Origin: Flavobacteriaceae bacterium | GTDB lineage: Bacteria > Bacteroidota > Bacteroidia > Flavobacteriales > Flavobacteriaceae | Direction: 5' to 3' | Assembly: GCA_029248185.1 (NCBI GenBank) | Contig: JAQWJV010000047.1 | Coordinates: 1 to 42,788, forward strand | DNA length: 42,788 nucleotides | Part shown: in pieces, positions 37,016-42,788 of the stretch | Layout: every line of letters starts with the position of its first letter | Numbering within the stretch: position 1 is the stretch's first letter | The notes under the pieces: model-generated | What the model was told of the DNA's origin: nothing | Databases searched by the model: none | What the model saw: only the letters and a program-made list of their open reading frames with translations | Made by a program: the position numbers and the translations under genes

Positions 37016-37023
37016 TAATTTTG
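37016..37023 (+). promoter_or_regulatory. -7 box of the HtrA protease gene
   Basis: TAATTTTG is an exact TAnnTTTG, 15 bases before the ATG at 37039. No TTG is at -33. Instead GTTAAA occurs twice (36973-36978 and 36984-36989), exactly 11 bases apart, which may be a site for an activator. Confidence 0.45.
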
Positions 37024-37038
37024 ACAAAAAATATAACT

Positions 37039-38430
37039 ATGAAATCATTCATTAAAACATTCAGTATTGCACTAGGAAGTGCTATTCTTAGCATTTTTAT
37101 TTATGATGTTTATTTTAAAACAAATTCGAAAGTAGTTTCAAAACAAGTACCGGAGACTACTTTAATTCCCACAAATTATACGTACAGCTCAAGCAATATA
37201 GCTGCTGAACTTACAGACTTCACTATTGCTGCAGAGAAAACGGTACATGCTGTTGTTCATGTAATAAATACGAGTTCCTATGACTCTGACTTACCCGCTT
37301 TTTATCGTTATTTTTATGGGGATGATGCATTACCCGATCGAATTGGAACAGGTTCTGGAGTGATCGTTTCACCCAATGGTTATATCATAACCAATCATCA
37401 TGTTATTGAAGATAATTCCGAAATTAAGATCACTACCAATGACAACAAAACCTATGAAGCCACTGTTGTTGGATCCGATCCTAGTAGTGATATTGCTGTA
37501 TTAAAGATCAATACTAAAGAGGAGTTACCCTATGTGTTTTTTGGGAATTCAGACACCACAAAAATTGGAGAGTGGGTTCTTGCCGTTGGAAATCCCTTTA
37601 ACTTAAATTCAACTGTAACCGCAGGAATTATAAGTGCCAAAGCAAGAGACTTAAATCAAAGGGATGGAAAAAATGAATGGTACCTCCAAACCGATGCTGC
37701 GGTTAATCAAGGAAACAGTGGGGGTGCTCTAGTCAACACTCGTGGAGAACTCATTGGAATTAACACCGCGATAACTTCAATCTCTGGAGGTTTTGTTGGC
37801 TATTCCTTTGCTGTTCCTAGCAACGTAGCACGTAAAGTTTTTGAAGATATTATTGAATTTGGAGATGTGCAGCAAGGTCTTTTGGGAGTAATGGGACAAG
37901 CCCTAAACTCTCAGATGGCAAAACGATTTGAGGTAAATGAGACCGAAGGCTTCTATATTACTGATCTTGAAGAAGGCTTAGGTGCCGATCTTGCTGGACT
38001 TAAACCCAATGATATTATTAAACGCGTAGATGATATTTCGATTAATAAATTTGCTGACTTATCTGGATATCTTGCCAGCAAACGCCCAGGAGAAGAAGTC
38101 GACATCCTCTACAATCGTGATGGAAAAGAAAATAAAGTCAAAGTACGCCTTGAAAAAATCAATCGAGCTAGTTTCTTTTTAATGGAACTCAGAGAACTTA
38201 CAGCCAATCAAAAAAAGGAATACCAAACACAACATGGCTTATATATTTCCAATATGAATAATCGTTGGTTATATCAAAAGGGAATTGATAATGGTTTTAT
38301 CATATTAGAAATAAATGATCAAGAAGTAAATACACTGAAAGAAGTGAAAAACTTAAAAATCAATGATCTTAAAAGTATTCTCTTCTTAAAGCCCTCTGGA
38401 GAAAAAGAAAGGATCTCATTGCAATATTAA
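37039..38430 (+). CDS. Do/HtrA-family periplasmic serine protease (DegP/DegQ-like)
   Basis: This is an envelope protease/chaperone of 463 residues from the ATG, which starts a signal sequence or signal anchor (6-24). An in-frame TTG six codons upstream overlaps the -7 box and is unlikely. The trypsin-like triad is complete: H121 (ITNHHVI), D151 (SSDIAVLKI) and S227 (QGNSGGALV). One full PDZ domain follows (about 270-360), and a second is shorter and more divergent. It degrades misfolded periplasmic proteins. It is followed by a strong terminator and so is a single transcript. Confidence 0.93.
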   Translation: MKSFIKTFSIALGSAILSIFIYDVYFKTNSKVVSKQVPETTLIPTNYTYSSSNIAAELTDFTIAAEKTVHAVVHVINTSSYDSDLPAFYRYFYGDDALPDRIGTGSGVIVSPNGYIITNHHVIEDNSEIKITTNDNKTYEATVVGSDPSSDIAVLKINTKEELPYVFFGNSDTTKIGEWVLAVGNPFNLNSTVTAGIISAKARDLNQRDGKNEWYLQTDAAVNQGNSGGALVNTRGELIGINTAITSISGGFVGYSFAVPSNVARKVFEDIIEFGDVQQGLLGVMGQALNSQMAKRFEVNETEGFYITDLEEGLGADLAGLKPNDIIKRVDDISINKFADLSGYLASKRPGEEVDILYNRDGKENKVKVRLEKINRASFFLMELRELTANQKKEYQTQHGLYISNMNNRWLYQKGIDNGFIILEINDQEVNTLKEVKNLKINDLKSILFLKPSGEKERISLQY

Positions 38431-38442
38431 TGGGTCAACTTT

Positions 38443-38479
38443 ATAGAAAAAGTCGCAGTGCTCCTGCGACTTTTTCTAT
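38443..38479 (+). terminator. Strong intrinsic terminator of the HtrA protease gene
   Basis: A perfect 16-bp stem pairs 38443-38458 with 38464-38479 around the 5-base loop TGCTC. The core AGTCGCAG/CTGCGACT is GC-rich and the 3' arm and tail are T-rich. The arms begin and end with A- and T-runs, so it may work in both directions. Confidence 0.9.
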
Positions 38480-38484
38480 TTTTG
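38477..38484 (+). promoter_or_regulatory. -7 box of trmD in the terminator tail
   Basis: TATTTTTG is an exact TAnnTTTG overlapping the last bases of the preceding terminator. It would start transcription near 38490, about 17 bases before the trmD ATG. No TTG is visible at -33, which falls in the hairpin. Confidence 0.4.
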
Positions 38485-38506
38485 CTAAAATCTAATTTTA
38501 TTTTTC

Positions 38507-39181
38507 ATGCGAATTGATATCATTACGCTGTTTCCAGAACTATTAAAAAGTCCGTTTGAAGTCTCCATATTAAAACGTGCACTCGCTTCTGGAAGAGCTG
38601 AAGTTCATTTTCATGATTTAAGAACTTATAGCACTCACAAACAAAAGCAAGTAGATGACTATCCATTTGGTGGAGGAGCGGGAATGGTCATGATGATCGA
38701 ACCCATTGATCGCTGCATTAGTTCTCTTAAAAAAGAAAGAGAATACGATGCAATAATATATTTAACTCCAGATGGTGAAACACTTAATCAAAAAGCTGCC
38801 AACCATTATTCGACTCTTGATAACATTATTCTTTTGTGTGGACATTACAAAGGGGTTGATCAAAGAGTAAGAGAGCATCTCATTACACATGAAATTTCTA
38901 TCGGAGATTTTGTACTTTCTGGTGGAGAACTAGCCGCAGCTATATTTTGTGACAGTGTCATACGATTAATCCCTGGAGTACTGGGAGATGAATCCTCAGC
39001 ATTGACCGATAGTTTTCAAGACAATCTCTTAGCTCCTCCCATTTATACTCGTCCAGCTAAATATAAAGACTGGGAAGTTCCAGAAATACTAACGTCAGGA
39101 AATACCCCAAAAGTTGAACAATGGCGTGAGGATAAAGCCCTAGAACGAACACAAAAGTTGCGTCCAGATTTGTTAAAATAA
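38507..39181 (+). CDS. trmD: tRNA (guanosine(37)-N1)-methyltransferase
   Basis: TrmD of 224 residues methylates G37 of tRNAs with a GG at 36-37 and prevents frameshifts. It is a SPOUT knot protein. [25 protein letters not shown] opens it, [17 protein letters not shown] is the RNA-binding loop, and the knot is in [17 protein letters not shown] (the usual GRYEG is GHYKG here) with [15 protein letters not shown]. In many bacteria trmD is followed directly by rplS; here about 380 bases with a gene relic separate them. Confidence 0.96.
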   Translation: MRIDIITLFPELLKSPFEVSILKRALASGRAEVHFHDLRTYSTHKQKQVDDYPFGGGAGMVMMIEPIDRCISSLKKEREYDAIIYLTPDGETLNQKAANHYSTLDNIILLCGHYKGVDQRVREHLITHEISIGDFVLSGGELAAAIFCDSVIRLIPGVLGDESSALTDSFQDNLLAPPIYTRPAKYKDWEVPEILTSGNTPKVEQWREDKALERTQKLRPDLLK

Positions 39182-39182
39182 A

Positions 39183-39448
39183 ATGATACTTGCTGTAATT
39201 TTTACCCTTCTCTTCTTGTTTTTTCGGCTTAAAAATTTGCGCAAAATTCCAAAAAGCACTTTTCTGGTCTGTACAGAATAGTTCATGACTTTATTGTCAC
39301 AAATAAAGGAGAGACGTCTTTAAATGATTACTCGATTCGTTTTGGCTCTGAGATACTCTTCAAATTGAATCCTATCTGAGAAGTATTTGATTTTAAGTCG
39401 AATAAATCCTCTCTAATCAGAATAGATAGAGTTGAAAGCATCAATTAA
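39183..39448 (+). pseudogene. Probable relic of a small secreted-protein gene
   Basis: An ATG one base after the trmD stop begins a signal-peptide-like run, MILAVIFTLLFLFF, in frame 0 (open to TAG at 39279). The plausible continuation is in another frame, open at 39233-39376: KFAQNSKKHFSGLYRIVHDF, then a stretch ending SEILFKLNPI. It meets TGA at 39377 and continues for 22 sense codons (beginning EVFDFKSNKS) to TAA at 39446. Joined across a frameshift in the A-rich 39228-39238, this would be a signal peptide with an FAQ cleavage point and about 75 mature residues. I recognise no family, and chance openness cannot be excluded in AT-rich DNA. Confidence 0.35.
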
Positions 39449-39463
39449 TTTTTAATAATGGGG

Positions 39464-39493
39464 TTGTCTACTTCAAAATAAAGTTTAATTTTG
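39464..39493 (+). promoter_or_regulatory. Promoter of rplS
   Basis: TTG (39464-39466), a 19-base spacer and TAATTTTG (39486-39493) match the Bacteroidetes vegetative consensus exactly. The transcript would start near 39499 and give a 60-base leader. Confidence 0.75.
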
Positions 39494-39496
39494 CAG

Positions 39497-39546
39497 CACG
39501 AAATGCATAACCTCTGACGAAAATCGTGAATGTTGTCTTTTCCAAC
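39497..39546 (+). promoter_or_regulatory. Folded rplS leader, candidate L19 autoregulatory element
   Basis: CACGA (39497-39501) can pair with TCGTG (39524-39528), while a nearer ACGA (39517-39520) competes for TCGT. A second small hairpin pairs GTTG (39532-39535) with CAAC (39543-39546), 14 bases before the start codon. I recall that leader RNAs of L19 have been described in Flavobacteria; whether this one belongs to that class needs a covariance search. Confidence 0.45.
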
Positions 39547-39560
39547 TCAATAAATAAAAT

Positions 39561-39917
39561 ATGGAAGCGTTAATCAATTTTGTACAAAACGAATTCATCG
39601 AAAAGAAAGAATTTCCAAAGTTTGATGCTGGAGATACCTTAACGGTTTACTACCAAATCCGAGAAGGAGAAAAAGTACGTACACAGTTTTTTAAAGGTGT
39701 GGTAATTCAAATTAAAGGACAAGGTTTATCCAAAACTTTTACAATTAGAAAAATGTCAGGTACTGTAGGGGTAGAACGTATCTTCCCGTTGAACTTACCC
39801 ACATTAGAAAAAATCGAAGTCAACAAAAAAGGAAAAGTACGTCGTTCACGTATTTATTACTTTAAAGAATTAAGAGGTAAAAAAGCACGTATTAAAGAAG
39901 CCCGTATGGATTCTTAA
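39561..39917 (+). CDS. rplS: 50S ribosomal protein L19
   Basis: L19 of 118 residues binds at the interface of the two ribosomal subunits. FDAGDTLTVYYQIREGEKVRTQ at 21-42, FKGVVIQIKGQGLSKTFTIRK and GVERIFPLNLPTLEKIEV are standard, and the tail KVRRSRIYYFKELRGKKARIKE is typical. It has its own promoter and terminator, so it is a single-gene unit apart from trmD. Confidence 0.98.
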   Translation: MEALINFVQNEFIEKKEFPKFDAGDTLTVYYQIREGEKVRTQFFKGVVIQIKGQGLSKTFTIRKMSGTVGVERIFPLNLPTLEKIEVNKKGKVRRSRIYYFKELRGKKARIKEARMDS

Positions 39918-39938
39918 TCTAATTACTACATAAAATCT

Positions 39939-39981
39939 AAAACCGTCATTCATTGAAATAAAGTGTTTGACGGTTTTTTTT
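39939..39981 (+). terminator. Intrinsic terminator of rplS
   Basis: AAAACCGTCA (39939-39948) pairs with TGACGGTTTT (39968-39977) around a 19-base loop, followed by T. The A-run on the 5' side would let it act on the other strand as well. Confidence 0.8.
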
Positions 39982-39996
39982 ATTCCTAATTTGTAA

Positions 39997-40026
39997 TTGA
40001 TAAATAAATCGTAGCCCGTATATTTG
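39997..40026 (+). promoter_or_regulatory. Promoter of icd
   Basis: TTG (39997-39999), a 19-base spacer and TATATTTG (40019-40026) match the consensus exactly, with the same spacing as the rplS promoter. The leader before the ATG at 40052 is about 20 bases. Confidence 0.75.
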
Positions 40027-40051
40027 CTTCCGAAAACCTAAATTTAAACAC

Positions 40052-41281
40052 ATGTCAAAAATCAAAGTAGCCAATCCTGTTGTAGAAATGGATGGCGATG
40101 AAATGACTCGAATCATTTGGAAATTCATTAAAGACCAACTTATATTGCCTTATCTAGATTTAAAAATCATCTATTATGATTTATCTGTTACCTCTAGAGA
40201 TGCTACCGAAGATAAAATTACAATTCAAGCCGCAAATGCAATAAAAGATCACCACGTGGGAATTAAATGTGCTACGATCACACCTGACGAAGACCGTGTT
40301 ACAGAATTCAATCTTTCCAATATGTGGCGTTCTCCTAATGGAACCATCCGAAATATTGTGGGAGGAACCGTTTTTAGAGAACCTATAATCATGAAAAACG
40401 TACCGCGTTATGTTCAAGGATGGACTAAGCCCATTTGTATCGGACGACATGCTTTTGGAGATCAATACAAAGCGGCGGATACGGTAACTACGGGAAAAGG
40501 AAAACTAACCATGACTTTCACTCCAGATGATGGAGGCACTCCCAAAACCTGGGAAGTGTATCATTTCCAAGAAGATGGTGTAGCGATGTCTATGTACAAC
40601 ATTGACTCTTCAATTTATGGCTTTGCTCGTTCTTGTATGAACCAAGCCTTGACCAAAAAATGGCCGTTATATTTATCGACTAAGAATACGATTTTAAAAG
40701 CCTATGACGGACGTTTTAAAGATATTTTTCAAGAAGTATTTGATAATGAATTTAAAGGTCAATTTGAAGCTGCTGGTATTACCTATGAACACAGACTGAT
40801 CGATGATATGGTTGCAGCTGCGATGAAATGGAACGGAGGTTTTGTTTGGGCTTGTAAAAACTATGATGGAGATGTACAGTCGGATACTGTTGCTCAAGGG
40901 TTTGGCTCTTTAGGCTTAATGACCTCTACCCTAGTCACACCTGATGGGAAAACAATGGAAGCCGAAGCCGCTCATGGAACTGTTACTCGTCATTACCGTC
41001 AACACCAACAAGGAAAAGAAACCTCAACCAATCCCATTGCTTCTATTTTTGCATGGACAAGAGGTTTGGCTCACAGAGGGAAACTCGATGGAAACCAAGA
41101 ATTAATCGATTTTTGTTCCACACTTGAAAGTGTTTGTGTAGAAACAGTTGAAAGTGGTAAAATGACAAAAGATCTTGCCATTTTAATTCATGGCAAAGAG
41201 CTTAATAGCTCTCATTATTTAACTACGCAGCAATTTCTTGCTGCACTTAAAGAAAATTTAGAGTTGAAAAGAAACGTATAA
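40052..41281 (+). CDS. icd: NADP-dependent isocitrate dehydrogenase, eukaryote-like type
   Basis: This enzyme of 409 residues oxidises isocitrate to 2-oxoglutarate. The sequence is the homodimeric type II form found in eukaryotes and some bacteria. Its signatures are [20 protein letters not shown] at 6-25, [25 protein letters not shown] in the substrate loop, and [12 protein letters not shown]. The metal-binding aspartates are in [12 protein letters not shown] and [24 protein letters not shown] supplies the NADP site. It is a single-gene unit with a consensus promoter and a strong hairpin terminator, as expected for a high-flux tricarboxylic-acid enzyme. Confidence 0.96.
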   Translation: MSKIKVANPVVEMDGDEMTRIIWKFIKDQLILPYLDLKIIYYDLSVTSRDATEDKITIQAANAIKDHHVGIKCATITPDEDRVTEFNLSNMWRSPNGTIRNIVGGTVFREPIIMKNVPRYVQGWTKPICIGRHAFGDQYKAADTVTTGKGKLTMTFTPDDGGTPKTWEVYHFQEDGVAMSMYNIDSSIYGFARSCMNQALTKKWPLYLSTKNTILKAYDGRFKDIFQEVFDNEFKGQFEAAGITYEHRLIDDMVAAAMKWNGGFVWACKNYDGDVQSDTVAQGFGSLGLMTSTLVTPDGKTMEAEAAHGTVTRHYRQHQQGKETSTNPIASIFAWTRGLAHRGKLDGNQELIDFCSTLESVCVETVESGKMTKDLAILIHGKELNSSHYLTTQQFLAALKENLELKRNV

Positions 41282-41306
41282 AGTATTTTTCTTTAGGCAT
41301 AAACTA

Positions 41307-41340
41307 AAACCTCACAATATAATATTGTGAGGTTTATTTT
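41307..41340 (+). terminator. Intrinsic terminator of icd
   Basis: AAACCTCACAA (41307-41317) pairs with TTGTGAGGTTT (41325-41335) around the loop TATAATA, followed by a T-rich tail. The stem is perfect over 11 pairs. Confidence 0.85.
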
Positions 41341-41367
41341 TTAAATTCGTTAAAAAACCAAAATACT

Positions 41368-42180
41368 ATGGGTTTTGTAAAAACAACTGAACAAGATTCC
41401 AATCACGATGACTTGGAGCAAAAAAATATTGCCCAATTATTAAAAGGTATTCATACGGAAGATCAAAATGCTGTTGAAGCCGTTGGTAAGGTTTTGGATC
41501 AAATTGAAACCTTAATAGAAGCTGTTGTAAAACAACAAAAAATTGGAGGACGCCTTTTTTATATCGGTGCAGGGACTAGTGGTCGTTTGGGTGTGCTTGA
41601 TGCCTCAGAATGCCCACCCACCTTTGGAACCGATCCTGAGCGCGTTATTGGGCTCATAGCAGGGGGTGACCTTGCCTTGCGGAACTCAATCGAAAATGCT
41701 GAAGATGACCCCCATCAAGCATGGAAAGACCTGAATGTTTTTAATATTAACACTAACGACATTGTTGTAGGAATTGCCGCTTCTGGAACTACACCCTATG
41801 TTGTTGCGGGCTTACATGACTGTCAAGCTAATGGAATTCAAACGGGAAGCATCTGTTGTAATAAAAAAAGCCCACTTTCAGAGGTGAGTGATTTTCCAAT
41901 TGAAGTAATTGTTGGGCCTGAATTTCTAACGGGAAGCTCCCGTATGAAAGCAGGAACTGCTCAGAAGTTGATCCTTAACATGATTACCACCTCAACAATG
42001 ATACAACTTGGTCATGTAAAGGGCAATAAAATGGTAGATATGCAGCTAACTAATAAAAAGTTGACTGGCCGTGCTGAACGTATGATCATGGACGAACTCA
42101 AGGTCACTTTAGCTACTGCCCAGAAGTTATTAAATCAACATAAAAACGTTCGCGAAGCTATAAAAGCTTATAAAAAATAG
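41368..42180 (+). CDS. murQ: N-acetylmuramic acid 6-phosphate etherase
   Basis: MurQ of 270 residues splits MurNAc-6-phosphate into GlcNAc-6-phosphate and lactate in cell-wall recycling. It is a SIS-domain protein with YIGAGTSGRLGVLDASECPP (the catalytic glutamate in ASECPP), VVGIAASGTTPYVVAGL and GSSRMKAGTAQKLILNM. The E. coli enzyme has 298 residues; here the C-terminus is shorter by about 28, which seems usual in Flavobacteria and spares the core. The last six codons form one arm of an 18-bp hairpin. No promoter could be assigned in the 86-base gap before it. Confidence 0.94.
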   Translation: MGFVKTTEQDSNHDDLEQKNIAQLLKGIHTEDQNAVEAVGKVLDQIETLIEAVVKQQKIGGRLFYIGAGTSGRLGVLDASECPPTFGTDPERVIGLIAGGDLALRNSIENAEDDPHQAWKDLNVFNINTNDIVVGIAASGTTPYVVAGLHDCQANGIQTGSICCNKKSPLSEVSDFPIEVIVGPEFLTGSSRMKAGTAQKLILNMITTSTMIQLGHVKGNKMVDMQLTNKKLTGRAERMIMDELKVTLATAQKLLNQHKNVREAIKAYKK

Positions 42181-42201
42181 TTAATTTTTTATAAGCTTTT
42201 A
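42161..42201 (+). terminator. 18-bp hairpin spanning the end of murQ
   Basis: Bases 42161-42178 pair perfectly with 42184-42201 around the loop AGTTA, which contains part of the stop codon. The 5' arm encodes the last residues of MurQ. The stem is AT-rich and no long T-run follows, so it could be a weak terminator or a stabilising mRNA end. Confidence 0.5.
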
Positions 42202-42221
42202 AAACTAGTTTGATTTTTTGA

Positions 42222-42229
42222 TACATTTG
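42222..42229 (+). promoter_or_regulatory. -7 box in the gap after murQ
   Basis: TACATTTG matches TAnnTTTG exactly. No TTG stands at -33. If active it would transcribe the doubtful ORF at 42261 and possibly the lipoprotein beyond. Confidence 0.25.
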
Positions 42230-42260
42230 ATTTTGTAATTAAATCAAGTTTACGCCCCAA

Positions 42261-42539
42261 ATGATAAACCTGAGGTTGATACCTAACTTTCATCGACAAC
42301 AAGCCGCCGCAAAAGTATTCCTAGCTTTTGATAACAATATATTTTTTAGATCTATACCCCAAAAAAGTACCTTTACTCACTATTCTTCCCAATTAATCCT
42401 TCTGGGACTTTATCTCATAAAAAGATTCTTATTTCAAAGGAGTTGCTGGAGTCTATCCCAAGATTTTTTGACACAAAATAGCATAAAAAAACTTGAATGC
42501 CATATCTGGTATACAGATCTAGAAATTGAAAGAATATGA
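42261..42539 (+). CDS. Doubtful 92-residue ORF
   Basis: An open frame of 92 codons lies in the 432-base gap between murQ and the next clear gene. The product is basic and aromatic (FHRQQAAAKVFLAF, then a hydrophobic LILLGLYLIKRFLF at about 46-59), with no family I recognise, no signal peptide and no overlap with neighbours. It may be a small real protein, a relic, or a chance open frame; nothing but its length and an upstream -7 box supports it. Other frames in this stretch are closed by many stops. Confidence 0.2.
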   Translation: MINLRLIPNFHRQQAAAKVFLAFDNNIFFRSIPQKSTFTHYSSQLILLGLYLIKRFLFQRSCWSLSQDFLTQNSIKKLECHIWYTDLEIERI

Positions 42540-42612
42540 AAAGTTGATGAGTACTCGGCTTTTGCAAATATTTGAAAATCCAACTTTTAAAATAAACCTT
42601 TAAAAAAATAAA

Positions 42613-42788
42613 ATGAAAAAACTCTTAATCTTAACAATAGCAGTGACCGTATTTTTTGGATGTTCTAAAGATAGTGACGCAAATACTTCTGAAGTATACA
42701 TCAGACTATCGAATATTAGCGAATATAACTTTAAGAATATTGTTGTTAATACATCAACAGGAAATGTTGATTTTGAAAATATTGACTC
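42613..42788 (+). CDS. Lipoprotein, cut by the window edge
   Basis: This frame runs off the end after 58 residues. It opens with a lipoprotein signal (MKKLLILTIAVTVFFGC, lipid cysteine C17), followed by SKDSDANTSEVYIRLSNIS and a beta-like segment. The residues after the cysteine are Ser-Lys-Asp-Ser-Asp, acidic, a pattern that in Bacteroidetes can act as a surface export signal. The product cannot be named from what is visible. Confidence 0.75.
   Translation, partial: MKKLLILTIAVTVFFGCSKDSDANTSEVYIRLSNISEYNFKNIVVNTSTGNVDFENID

Noticed and set aside
36874-37038. E. coli-type sigma-E promoter before the HtrA protease
   Set aside because: No GAACTT-N16-TCTGA match is present, and that consensus does not apply to this phylum; the GTTAAA pair is reported instead.

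Overview
The window is an AT-rich stretch of core chromosome from a member of the Bacteroidetes, most likely family Flavobacteriaceae. Four things point there. The promoters follow the Bacteroidetes pattern TTG-N(about 19)-TAnnTTTG, and starts lack Shine-Dalgarno sequences. The content is typical: a BshB1-type bacillithiol deacetylase, DUF4835, DUF6913 and DUF1599 proteins, the Bacteroidetes-type omega subunit, an RprXY-like two-component system, and dnaA followed by a low-molecular-weight phosphatase and a tetrapyrrole-methylase-family protein. Gene order is also flavobacterial (dapA-bamD-rpoZ-coaBC-DUF4835-recN). Finally, junctions are very tight, with many 4-base ATGA overlaps.

Layout. 1-335: a near-identical direct repeat and tRNA-His with its own promoter and terminator. 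336-7306, all on the minus strand: one gene train transcribed from DUF1599 through an orphan ABC permease, tpiA, prmA, clpS, a glutathione-peroxidase-like protein, a transsulfuration enzyme, bshB1 and a Gfo/Idh/MocA oxidoreductase. 7317-9033, plus: folP and the c-di-AMP synthase gene cdaA. 9035-11551, minus: a multidrug/lipid-type ABC exporter and truA. 11662-14165, plus: an SMP-30-like lipoprotein, a MEST-like hydrolase and a VIT-family metal transporter. 14145-17839: aroQ, a Xer recombinase and the two-component system. 17933-30218, minus: coaE, a YbbR-domain protein, fabI, recN, DUF4835, coaBC, rpoZ, bamD, dapA, DUF6913, ligA, prmC and a GNAT enzyme. 30296-36866: ribD, a thioesterase, the dnaA cluster, mltG, a GNAT enzyme and dapF. 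37039-42788, plus: a DegP/HtrA protease, trmD, a probable gene relic, rplS with a leader, icd, murQ, a doubtful ORF and a lipoprotein cut by the window edge.

The genes serve housekeeping: cell-wall precursor and recycling pathways (dapA, dapF, mltG, murQ), outer-membrane assembly (bamD), cofactors (folP, ribD, coaBC, coaE), DNA replication and repair (dnaA, ligA, recN), protein turnover and quality control (clpS, degQ-like), RNA modification (truA, trmD) and central carbon metabolism (tpiA, icd).

I see no CRISPR array, prophage, insertion sequence, toxin-antitoxin pair or recognisable defence system, and nothing that I would call a new system. The points worth a second look are small: a folP with no usable ATG/GTG/TTG where its conserved N-terminus begins, a decayed secreted-protein gene between trmD and rplS, a folded rplS leader, an 18-base-pair hairpin built into the end of murQ, several palindromes in otherwise bare gaps, and convergent gene pairs that overlap at their 3' ends.
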